Positions 1 to 6,329 of a stretch of DNA of 7,313 nt are shown here, in pieces. Location of the stretch: positions 1 to 7,313 of the forward strand of contig JACDAZ010000340.1 of NCBI GenBank assembly GCA_013695175.1, given 5' to 3'. The stretch comes from Flavisolibacter sp. (GTDB lineage: Bacteria; Bacteroidota; Bacteroidia; Chitinophagales; Chitinophagaceae). The translations under genes were made by a program, and so were the position numbers. The notes below the pieces were generated by a model. That model had not been told where the DNA came from and did not search any database. It saw only the letters and a list, made by a program, of their open reading frames with translations. Position 1 is the first letter of the stretch. Every line of letters starts with the position of its first letter.

Positions 1-26
1 GTTCGTATAAGCTCAATAAAAAACAT

Positions 27-63
27 AAACTGCATTCAATGCACAGGGCGGCGAATGCAGTTT
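27..63. repeat. Perfect 11-bp inverted repeat (hairpin), possible terminator or attenuator
   Basis: The left arm AAACTGCATTC (27-37) is the exact reverse complement of the right arm GAATGCAGTTT (53-63), with a 15-nt loop between. The right arm ends in only three T and is followed by TAAAAATTTAT-like sequence instead of a clean T-run, so it is a weak plus-strand Rho-independent terminator. On the minus strand the stem is followed by TATGTTTTTTATT, which is somewhat more terminator-like. It may mark the end of an upstream gene such as atpE, act as an attenuator before atpF, or protect RNA ends. The left arm can also pair with a nearer AATGCA at 38-43. Confidence 0.6.
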
Positions 64-184
64 AAAAATTTATAATGCAAAAGGAAAAATTAAAAATTAC
101 CGTGCATAGAAAATTTGCTCTTTAAGATTTAAAAAAATTGTGTAACCGGCAGTGGAAAATTTATTGACCTTCTGTTGCTGCTTG

Positions 185-201
185 TCCTGATCATTTCAGG
201 A
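185..201. repeat. Small hairpin, 6-bp stem and 5-nt loop
   Basis: TCCTGA (185-190) and TCAGGA (196-201) are perfect reverse complements around the loop TCATT. No T-run follows, so it is not a terminator. It sits about 75 nt before the atpF start. A stem this short could arise by chance and no function is assigned. Confidence 0.3.
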
Positions 202-277
202 TCACTCTTATACTGTTAAAACATTATTCAACAAAATTCATTACAGGTTTTTGATTTTTTAATTTTGAATTAATCAT

Positions 278-772
278 ATGGATTTACTGATTCCTAAGTT
301 TGGATTGATATTTTGGACCTTACTCGCATTTATTATTGTATTTATAATCCTGCGCAAATTTGCATGGGGTCCAATTTTAAATTCTTTAAATCAAAGAGAA
401 AAAAATATTGCTGATTCCCTGGAAACTGCACAAAGAGTACGTGCAGAAATGGCTGAACTGAAAAGTGAAAACGAAGAATTATTAGCATTGGCAAGAGAGG
501 AAAGAGCCGAAATTCTTAAAGAAGCCCGGGACATTAAAGAAAAAATTATTGGTGATGCTAAAGAGCAGGCAAAAGCTGAAGCTGCTAAAATAGTTGCCGA
601 AGCACAAGAAGCGATCAATGTTCAGAAAATGGCTGCTATCACTGATGTAAAAAATGAAGTAGGCAAAATGGTGATTGAAGTAACAGAGAAAATATTGCGG
701 AGGGAACTTTCAACACCTCAGGCACAGGAAGAGCACATTAAAAGTTTGGTAGACGAAGTAAAATTGAATTAA
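278..772 (+). CDS. atpF: ATP synthase Fo subunit b
   Basis: This is the b subunit of F1Fo ATP synthase, a peripheral-stalk protein that anchors the F1 head to the membrane and resists rotor torque. The 164-residue length is normal for the family. Residues 5-25 form one membrane segment (LLIPKFGLIFWTLLAFIIVF region) that ends at the basic RKFAW motif (26-30) typical of bacterial b subunits. Residues 36-140 or so form the long, highly charged, Ala/Glu/Lys-rich helix that dimerises as a coiled coil, and the C-terminal part contacts delta. The ATG at 278 places the membrane anchor at the extreme N-terminus, as expected. It has no Shine-Dalgarno motif and is preceded by A/T-rich heptads ending 8 nt upstream. 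The TAA stop is 1 bp from the atpH start, which suggests translational coupling. The a and c subunit genes are not in the window. Confidence 0.97.
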   Translation: MDLLIPKFGLIFWTLLAFIIVFIILRKFAWGPILNSLNQREKNIADSLETAQRVRAEMAELKSENEELLALAREERAEILKEARDIKEKIIGDAKEQAKAEAAKIVAEAQEAINVQKMAAITDVKNEVGKMVIEVTEKILRRELSTPQAQEEHIKSLVDEVKLN

Positions 773-773
773 A

Positions 774-1337
774 ATGCTGAATCCACGTGTAGCAACGAGA
801 TATGCAAAATCATTATTGGACCTGGCTGAAGAAAAAGATATTGTTGACCAGGTATATGATGATATGCTTTATTTGAACAAAATATTAAAAGGTCATCGCG
901 ATTTTGTGAATTTGTTTCGAAGCCCTGTAGTTCCTGCTGGTAAAAAAATAAAGGTAGTAACAGCATTAACACAGGGAAAAACGAGTGACATGACCCTGGC
1001 CTTTCTGAAACTGTTAATCACAAAAGGAAGAGAAGCATCTTTACCTGAAATTATTCCTTTATTTATTCAGCAGTATAAGCAGAGAAATAATATAAATGTA
1101 GTACAGCTAACTACGGCTACTCCTATTAGTGATAGTTTAAAAACGCAGATCATCAACCAGGTTAAAGCTTCCGGTAATATGGAAAAAATAGAACTGGAAG
1201 AAAAGGTTGATCCAAAGATCATTGGTGGCTTTATATTACAGGCAGGCGATAAATTGATCAATGCCAGTATTTCTTATGATCTAAAAGAAATTTCAAAGCA
1301 ATTTGATAACAATGACTTTGTTTACAAACTGAGATAG
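774..1337 (+). CDS. atpH: ATP synthase F1 subunit delta
   Basis: This is the delta subunit (OSCP homologue) that caps the F1 head and links it to the b-subunit stalk. At 187 residues it is close to the usual 175-185. The N-terminal helical-bundle domain opens with the family hallmark NPRVATRYAKSLLDLA (residues 3-18). The C-terminal domain carries the delta signature around residues 144-170, including DPKIIGGFILQAGDKLINAS. The start is ATG at 774, one base after the atpF stop, which fits coupled translation. The gene order b-delta-alpha matches most bacterial atp operons. Downstream, the next gene begins 132 bp later beyond a repeat-filled spacer, much looser spacing than upstream. Confidence 0.96.
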   Translation: MLNPRVATRYAKSLLDLAEEKDIVDQVYDDMLYLNKILKGHRDFVNLFRSPVVPAGKKIKVVTALTQGKTSDMTLAFLKLLITKGREASLPEIIPLFIQQYKQRNNINVVQLTTATPISDSLKTQIINQVKASGNMEKIELEEKVDPKIIGGFILQAGDKLINASISYDLKEISKQFDNNDFVYKLR

Positions 1338-1342
1338 AAACA

Positions 1343-1418
1343 GAGGTAAGAGGTAAGAGGTAAGAGGTATGAAGTATGAGGTATGAAGTATGAAGTAAGA
1401 GTATGAAGTGAGAAGTAT
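1343..1418 (+). repeat. Degenerate 7-bp tandem repeat, consensus GARGTAW, about 11 units
   Basis: Reading from 1343 the units are GAGGTAA three times, GAGGTAT, GAAGTAT, GAGGTAT, GAAGTAT, GAAGTAA, a 6-base GAGTAT, GAAGTGA and GAAGTAT. The first seven or eight units are in perfect register. The array starts 5 bp after the atpH stop and is purine-rich on the plus strand. Because the period is 7, unit junctions create ATG and stop codons in rotating frames, so it does not encode a long peptide. It looks like slippage-expanded intergenic sequence. A role in RNA stability or in alpha-subunit expression is possible but not shown. Confidence 0.9.
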
Positions 1419-1440
1419 GAGATGAACCCAAGTATTAAAT

Positions 1441-1461
1441 TTTTTAATTTTTAATTTTTAA
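1441..1461 (+). repeat. Three tandem TTTTTAA heptads before atpA
   Basis: TTTTTAA occurs at 1441-1447, 1448-1454 and 1455-1461 without mismatch, followed by the 8-nt TTGATATC and then the atpA ATG. A related pair (TTTTTAA, TTTTGAA at 256-269) stands the same 8 nt before the atpF ATG. The sequence is A/T-only and unstructured, which fits the A/T-rich initiation regions of Bacteroidota, where ribosomes make little use of Shine-Dalgarno pairing. Calling it a translation-initiation element is inference. Confidence 0.75.
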
Positions 1462-1469
1462 TTGATATC

Positions 1470-3047
1470 ATGCCGGAAATAAAACCAGATGAAATAAGTG
1501 CTATCCTTAGAGAACAATTAAGCGGCTTTGATGCCGGGGCTGATCTTGAAGAAGTAGGTACCATTTTACAAATGGGTGATGGTATTGCCCGTATATATGG
1601 ATTGGGTAATGTACGTGCAGGTGAACTTGTGGAATTTGAAAATGGAGTACAGGGCATTGCCTTAAATCTTGAAGAAGATAATGTAGGTGCTGTATTAATG
1701 GGTGAAATGGGAACCCTCCAGGAAGGTTCAAAAGTTAAGCGTACCGGTCAAATTGCTTCCATCCATGTAGGAGAAGGCATGTCAGGGCGGGTGGTAAATA
1801 CATTGGGTGAACCTATTGATGGAAAAGGTCCTATAAAGGGGGAACGTTATGAAATGCCTTTAGAGCGTAAAGCTCCCGGTGTTATTTTTCGGGAGCCGGT
1901 AAAGGAACCTTTACAAACAGGTATTAAGGCTATCGATGCTATGATACCCATTGGTCGTGGACAACGTGAGTTGGTAATTGGCGACCGCCAAACCGGTAAA
2001 ACAGCAATATGTGTTGATACTATAATAAATCAAAAACAGTTTTTTGATGCCGGAAACCCGGTTTATTGTATTTATGTAGCTATAGGTCAAAAAGCTTCTA
2101 CCATTGCCGGTGTTATGAAAATATTACAGGATGCAGGTGCTATGGCTTATACTACCATAGTTGCTGCTTCCGCTTCTGATCCGGCTCCCCTACAGTTCTA
2201 TGCTCCTTTTGCAGGTGCTGCAATAGGTGAATTTTTTAGAGATACCGGTAGACCTGCACTAATCATTTATGATGATCTTTCTAAACAGGCCGTAGCATAT
2301 AGAGAGGTATCACTGTTGCTTCGTCGTCCTCCGGGTCGTGAAGCTTACCCTGGTGATGTGTTTTATCTGCATAGCCGTTTATTGGAAAGAGCTGCAAAAA
2401 TCATAGGTAATGATGAGGTAGCAAAACAAATGAATGACCTTCCTGAAAGTATAAGGCATTTAGTAAAAGGAGGTGGATCATTAACTGCTTTACCAATTAT
2501 TGAAACACAAGCCGGTGACGTATCTGCATATATTCCTACCAACGTTATTTCCATCACCGATGGACAAATATTTTTGGAAGGTAATTTATTCAATGCCGGT
2601 ATTCGTCCTGCTATCAACGTTGGTATCTCTGTTAGTCGTGTGGGTGGTAATGCACAAATTAAGTCCATGAAAAAAGTGGCCGGTACATTAAAACTTGACC
2701 AGGCACTATATCGCGAGTTGGAGGCTTTTTCAAAGTTTGGTGGTGACTTGGATGCGGCTACAAAATCTGTAATTGATAAAGGTGCCCGTAACGTGGAGAT
2801 CTTAAAACAACCACAGTACGCACCCGTACCAGTTGAAAAGCAGGTTGCTATTATTTATCTTGGTACACAAGGTTTGTTGCGTGATGTAAAAGTGAGCAGG
2901 GTAAAAGAATTTGAAGCGCAATTTTTACAGGAAATGGAAAATAAGTTACCGGAAGTTTTAAATGAATTTAGGCTTGGAAATTTACCGGATGATGGTGTTA
3001 AAAAAATGGTTGATCTTGCCAACACAATCATTCCGAATTATAAGTAA
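1470..3047 (+). CDS. atpA: ATP synthase F1 subunit alpha
   Basis: This is the alpha subunit of the F1 head. Three copies alternate with beta, bind non-exchanging nucleotide and complete the catalytic sites. The length of 525 residues is slightly above the usual 500-515. Residues 25-95 or so form the N-terminal beta-barrel. The nucleotide-binding domain has Walker A GDRQTGKT (171-178) and the Walker B strand ALIIYDD (263-269). The alpha/beta signature [10 protein letters not shown] (380-389) is followed by R390, the arginine finger reaching the beta catalytic site. The region from about 395 onward is the helical C-terminal domain. The loop at 311-335, between LLERAAK and GSLTALP, is longer than I recall for Bacillus or E. 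coli alpha. The ATG at 1470 gives a full-length N-terminus and lacks a Shine-Dalgarno motif. The stop is a tandem TAATAA, followed about 20 bp later by a strong terminator, so this appears to be the last gene of its unit. Confidence 0.99.
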   Translation: MPEIKPDEISAILREQLSGFDAGADLEEVGTILQMGDGIARIYGLGNVRAGELVEFENGVQGIALNLEEDNVGAVLMGEMGTLQEGSKVKRTGQIASIHVGEGMSGRVVNTLGEPIDGKGPIKGERYEMPLERKAPGVIFREPVKEPLQTGIKAIDAMIPIGRGQRELVIGDRQTGKTAICVDTIINQKQFFDAGNPVYCIYVAIGQKASTIAGVMKILQDAGAMAYTTIVAASASDPAPLQFYAPFAGAAIGEFFRDTGRPALIIYDDLSKQAVAYREVSLLLRRPPGREAYPGDVFYLHSRLLERAAKIIGNDEVAKQMNDLPESIRHLVKGGGSLTALPIIETQAGDVSAYIPTNVISITDGQIFLEGNLFNAGIRPAINVGISVSRVGGNAQIKSMKKVAGTLKLDQALYRELEAFSKFGGDLDAATKSVIDKGARNVEILKQPQYAPVPVEKQVAIIYLGTQGLLRDVKVSRVKEFEAQFLQEMENKLPEVLNEFRLGNLPDDGVKKMVDLANTIIPNYK

Positions 3048-3065
3048 TAAAATATTTTTCTTTTG

Positions 3066-3094
3066 AAGCCGGTCCTGAACGACCGGCTTTTTTT
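3066..3094 (+). terminator. Rho-independent terminator of the atp unit
   Basis: AAGCCGGTC (3066-3074) pairs perfectly with GACCGGCTT (3081-3089) around the 6-nt loop CTGAAC, and a run of seven T (3088-3094) follows. The GC-rich 9-bp stem plus T-run is a classic intrinsic terminator. It begins 19 bp after the atpA stop and ends about 100 bp before the next gene, so it separates atpFHA from the secreted-protein gene. Confidence 0.95.
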
Positions 3095-3160
3095 GCATAA
3101 AGCGTATATCTACTGGAAAAAACGAGGGCTTTTTCTATATAAATTATGGTGTAAAAAATC

Positions 3161-3168
3161 TTTATTTG
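3161..3168 (+). promoter_or_regulatory. Possible Bacteroidota -7 promoter element for the secreted-protein gene
   Basis: TTTATTTG matches the Bacteroidota -7 consensus TAnnTTTG at five of its six fixed positions and is followed by C, as often seen. It lies 29 bp before the ATG at 3198 and downstream of the atp terminator, where a promoter is needed. No clear -33 TTTG sits about 19-20 bp further upstream, so support is weak. The same bases also belong to a short repeat of signal-peptide-like sequence. Confidence 0.25.
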
Positions 3169-3197
3169 CACAAAGTCCAGTCCTTAAAACCAACCTA

Positions 3198-6100
3198 ATG
3201 TTTAAAAAAATTCTGTTAGGCAGCTTTTTTAGCTTCTGCCTTTCTGTGCTTTTTGCACAATCGCCAGGTTTAATTGTTCGGCCTGCTACCGGTCATGTAT
3301 CAACGATTCTGAATCCAACAGCTCCTCTGGCCTATGCTTCAGCTAGTACTTCAGGATTTATAAATAACGATATTGCAGAAAGTAAAATTCCATTCATTAT
3401 TGTGCCACCTATGCTTATTGAACCTACAGGCGATGTGGCCACAGGTCCTAATGGTGGTTTTACAGATATTGTTCAAACAGTAGATGGGAGTGGTTTTTAT
3501 ATTGCAAAAAGTACCACTAACCTGCTTTTCAGGCTTCGTATTGGAGCAATTATTAGTGGAGCAAAAGGTTATAGTGTGTTGATTGACACAGATGGCAAAA
3601 TGGGAAATTCAGGGCCATATGCCGATCCCACCTATGTTGCGGCTACTAATACTTCTAATGGTAATCCTGGATTCGAGTATGAAGTAGTATTTAGAACCGG
3701 ATTTGGAGTAACGGTTTATAACGTAGATAATGGTTCCCCTGTATTTATAAAAACTTATAGTTTAGCTACACATTCTCAAATCTCGGTAGCACTTTCTACA
3801 GATGGGAATAATGCAGATTACTTTTATGACTGGTATGTTGAATTAGCAGATATTGGCAATCCAGCATCTGTAAGATTAGCGGCAACTACGGTTACTTCGC
3901 CTACATCTGCCTTGCAGGGAAGTCGTTCCGATATATATGGAATTGATGATAGAAATTACAAGAATGCAGCTTCGGCATGGGAAGCTGTTATCAATGCACA
4001 ACCTTCCATTTCGATAACGAATTTTCCCACGGGTACTATAGGTGCTACCTGCACATCTGCTCCGCTACTACACAGTCCGATTATTATTGGTTCAAGCGTA
4101 AATGTAACAGGTTTATGGACAAGACTGGATGCATCTAAACCGAATACTGCTACTATTCGTTTATATAAAACTGGTATTGGGGAGATAGGTTCAATTACCG
4201 CCACTTCAGGAGTGCAGTGGACGATTACTGTGCCTTTAATTGTAGCAGGAGAGGTATTTTATACAATGGCACAATCTAACGGTGAATCGCAATGTTTACA
4301 ATCAAATTCTGTAACTGCAGGCTGTGCATCAATACCTGCGGCTCCTGTAGTTTCATGTGCGTCAACAAAAGGTTTGTCAGGAACATTACCAAACGGAGCA
4401 TCTATACTTATTTATGAATTAAGTACAGCTTCTGCAACTCCGACACTATTAACAACCAATTTAGTAGTAAGTGGAACCAATTGGAATTATTATGGTAGTA
4501 ATGGAACTTCTTCAAATGCCTGCAGTGGCAGTCAAGGTATCTTTAATACAGGAACTACTTTAATGTTTATCACTTCATTAAATGGATGTCGTTCAGCAAC
4601 TATTATTGGATGTATCACAGGTAATAATGGCACCAGTACTTTATCTACAATAGCTAGTAATGATTTATTGATTACTAATCCTATTTATGGTTTCAACACA
4701 ACAGTTTCAGGAACGAGTGCTACAGGGCTTACAAGCGGACAGGTACTTCGTTTATTTGTGAATGATGTATTCATAAGCGGATATACTGTTGCTAGTGCAA
4801 CAAATAATTTTTCATTTTCAAACGTCACTTTGAAGACAGGAGATGTTTTAAAAGTTTATAGACAAACTTCGGGTTCATGTATGACAGTATCAGCATCACG
4901 TACAGTATCATGTTACACAGCTCCGCCAAATATCACATCTTCTAATATATTACCAACCGCTACTTCTATTACAGGTACATCTGTATATCCGGGTGCTACA
5001 GTCACTTTATTTAAAAATACCTCTACACAGCTAGGTACTGCAACTGTAGGCAATGATGGTAGTTGGGTAGTTTCTGTTTCAGGTTTAGTTGCAAATGATG
5101 TTATACATGCTACTCAGATTATAAATGGATGTCCAAGTGCTTCTTCAACTACAAGAATTGTATTTTCTCCTGCAACAATTTGTCCTACTATCACCGGCAG
5201 CTACACAGAAAACAGTACATCTGCAACAGGAGGTTTAAGTGCAACTTTCACCGGTACTATAAGGTTGTATTTAGATGGTACATTAATAGGGAGTACAAAT
5301 GTTACATCAGCAAATTCCTGGACTATTAATCCCTTTACAATTGATGGTTTCACTTATACATTGTACAATGGAGGTTTACTTTTAGTAACTGCTCAGGCAT
5401 CAGGTCAGGCAGAAAGTACCAACGCTTGTGCCGGATCAACAGCTACAGTGACTTGTACCGTGCCTCTTACACCTTCTGTAACTCCGTCAGATCAAACAAT
5501 ACAATTTGGTCAATCAACCAGCCTAAGTGTAACGAATGTAATGGCAGATGTTTGGTACAGTCTTGTAGGATCTACTGGTAAAACATACGGTACTTCCCAA
5601 TATCGTACAAGTAGTGCTGGTTTCACTTTTACTACCCAAACATTTACTACTGAAGGCGAACACTTACTTCAAATAAAAGCAGATAAACTAACAGGTTGTG
5701 CTCCCAGTTTAGCAGCTGCCAGAATATTTGTTGAGGCAGCCGTACTTTCTGTTAGATTTTTAGATGTGAAAGTGACTCGCAAGCAAGGAGCTAATCTGGT
5801 GCAATGGACAGTAACTGATGAAGATAATGTAAGCTATTATGAAATTCAGAAAAGCAAGAACTGTCGTGATTTTGAAATGATAGGGCGAGTATCCTATCAA
5901 CAGGGAGTTGCCAACCAACGTAACTATGATTTTTCCGATCAGGATGTGTCAGGTTCTCGTGTTTGTTATCGTATAGCTGAAGTAGATAATAATGGAAGAA
6001 TAAAGTACAGCAAGATCGTAAGTATTCAGGCAGACCAGCGCAATAATTATATGGTTTATCCTAATCCGGCTAAAGACCAGGCACAATTTCGTTTTACAAG

Positions 6101-6296
6101 CACAAACGAAGGTGTAGCTGACCTTTATCTGATAAATTATTCCGGTCAAAAATTATTGAAAACTACTATTACTCTGAGAAAAGGGATTAATATTATTAGT
6201 ATTCCTGACCTGGATAAATTTTCATCCGGAAATTACATTTTAAAATTACAAGGTGGAGGGCACCTGGTAACCCTTCCATTGCAAATAAAGAAATAA
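3198..6296 (+). CDS. Large exported multi-Ig-domain protein with T9SS type-A sorting domain
   Basis: This 1032-residue protein is exported by Sec and then by the type IX secretion system. I chose ATG at 3198 because it gives a clean signal peptide: basic MFKK, hydrophobic LLGSFFSFCLSVL, and a likely cut after LFA (residue 20). The frame stays open upstream to 3063, but that extension runs through the atp terminator. Residues 40-265 or so form a beta-rich module with a DTDG motif (129-132), of a type I recall from other large Bacteroidota surface proteins. About six Ig-like modules follow (roughly 268-376, 380-473, 490-573, 575-655, 661-753, 756-846). Several share a strand such as IRLYKTG, VLRLFVN, VTLFKN or IRLYLDG and end in S-x-x-V-x-x-C-like motifs. 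A fibronectin-like module (851-943) precedes the sorting domain (950-1032), which has the hallmark VYPNPAKD near 953-960. No catalytic motif is visible, so an adhesin or matrix role is inferred. The gene has its own terminator and no evident link to atp. Confidence 0.93.
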   Translation: MFKKILLGSFFSFCLSVLFAQSPGLIVRPATGHVSTILNPTAPLAYASASTSGFINNDIAESKIPFIIVPPMLIEPTGDVATGPNGGFTDIVQTVDGSGFYIAKSTTNLLFRLRIGAIISGAKGYSVLIDTDGKMGNSGPYADPTYVAATNTSNGNPGFEYEVVFRTGFGVTVYNVDNGSPVFIKTYSLATHSQISVALSTDGNNADYFYDWYVELADIGNPASVRLAATTVTSPTSALQGSRSDIYGIDDRNYKNAASAWEAVINAQPSISITNFPTGTIGATCTSAPLLHSPIIIGSSVNVTGLWTRLDASKPNTATIRLYKTGIGEIGSITATSGVQWTITVPLIVAGEVFYTMAQSNGESQCLQSNSVTAGCASIPAAPVVSCASTKGLSGTLPNGASILIYELSTASATPTLLTTNLVVSGTNWNYYGSNGTSSNACSGSQGIFNTGTTLMFITSLNGCRSATIIGCITGNNGTSTLSTIASNDLLITNPIYGFNTTVSGTSATGLTSGQVLRLFVNDVFISGYTVASATNNFSFSNVTLKTGDVLKVYRQTSGSCMTVSASRTVSCYTAPPNITSSNILPTATSITGTSVYPGATVTLFKNTSTQLGTATVGNDGSWVVSVSGLVANDVIHATQIINGCPSASSTTRIVFSPATICPTITGSYTENSTSATGGLSATFTGTIRLYLDGTLIGSTNVTSANSWTINPFTIDGFTYTLYNGGLLLVTAQASGQAESTNACAGSTATVTCTVPLTPSVTPSDQTIQFGQSTSLSVTNVMADVWYSLVGSTGKTYGTSQYRTSSAGFTFTTQTFTTEGEHLLQIKADKLTGCAPSLAAARIFVEAAVLSVRFLDVKVTRKQGANLVQWTVTDEDNVSYYEIQKSKNCRDFEMIGRVSYQQGVANQRNYDFSDQDVSGSRVCYRIAEVDNNGRIKYSKIVSIQADQRNNYMVYPNPAKDQAQFRFTSTNEGVADLYLINYSGQKLLKTTITLRKGINIISIPDLDKFSSGNYILKLQGGGHLVTLPLQIKK

Positions 6297-6329
6297 AAAG
6301 AAGCAGGCGAATCGCCTGCTTCTTTTTAT
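6293..6329. terminator. Bidirectional Rho-independent terminator shared by convergent genes
   Basis: The arms 6293-6310 and 6312-6329 are perfect 18-nt reverse complements around a single central A. In RNA the tip would open to a small loop, leaving roughly 15-16 bp. The core GAAGCAGGC/GCCTGCTTC is flanked by A5 on one side and T5 on the other, giving a T-run in both directions. The plus-strand stop TAA (6294-6296) and the minus-strand stop (6326-6328) both lie inside the arms, directly opposite each other. It serves both genes. Confidence 0.95.

Larger units (their letters stand above)
1..277. other. Non-coding leader upstream of atpF
   Basis: No credible gene lies in this stretch. It is AT-rich and holds a perfect 11-bp inverted repeat (27-63), a small 6-bp hairpin (185-201), and two short stretches of a TTTTTAA heptad: one inverted at 85-98 and one on the plus strand at 256-269. 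In many bacteria atpE (c subunit) lies directly upstream of atpF. The codons TTC GTA TAA at 2-10 would suit the end of a hydrophobic c subunit, but three codons cannot establish this. I found no promoter with both a good -33 TTTG and a good -7 TAnnTTTG element, the Bacteroidota vegetative pattern. Whether atpF is read through from upstream or from its own promoter is therefore open. Confidence 0.6.

Noticed and set aside
391..618. Open frame antisense to atpF
   Set aside because: Ser/Ala-rich shadow of the charged coiled-coil codons, with no start context and no recognisable domain.
1343..1418. CRISPR array reading of the heptad repeats
   Set aside because: The units are 7 bp and contiguous, with no unique spacers, and no cas genes are present.
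2363..2668. 101-codon open frame antisense to atpA, and a shorter one at 1507-1731
   Set aside because: Both lie fully within the highly conserved atpA, have no recognisable features, and are explained by codon bias on the other strand.
3063..3197. In-frame 45-residue N-terminal extension of the exported protein, starting at a TTG
   Set aside because: It would begin immediately before the atpA terminator and be translated through its stem, and it would bury the signal peptide. The ATG at 3198 gives a standard signal peptide.
5129..5329. Plus-strand frame rich in Tyr, Asn, Lys and Cys inside the exported-protein gene
   Set aside because: A frame-shifted reading of Ser/Thr-rich codons, with no sign of an independent gene.
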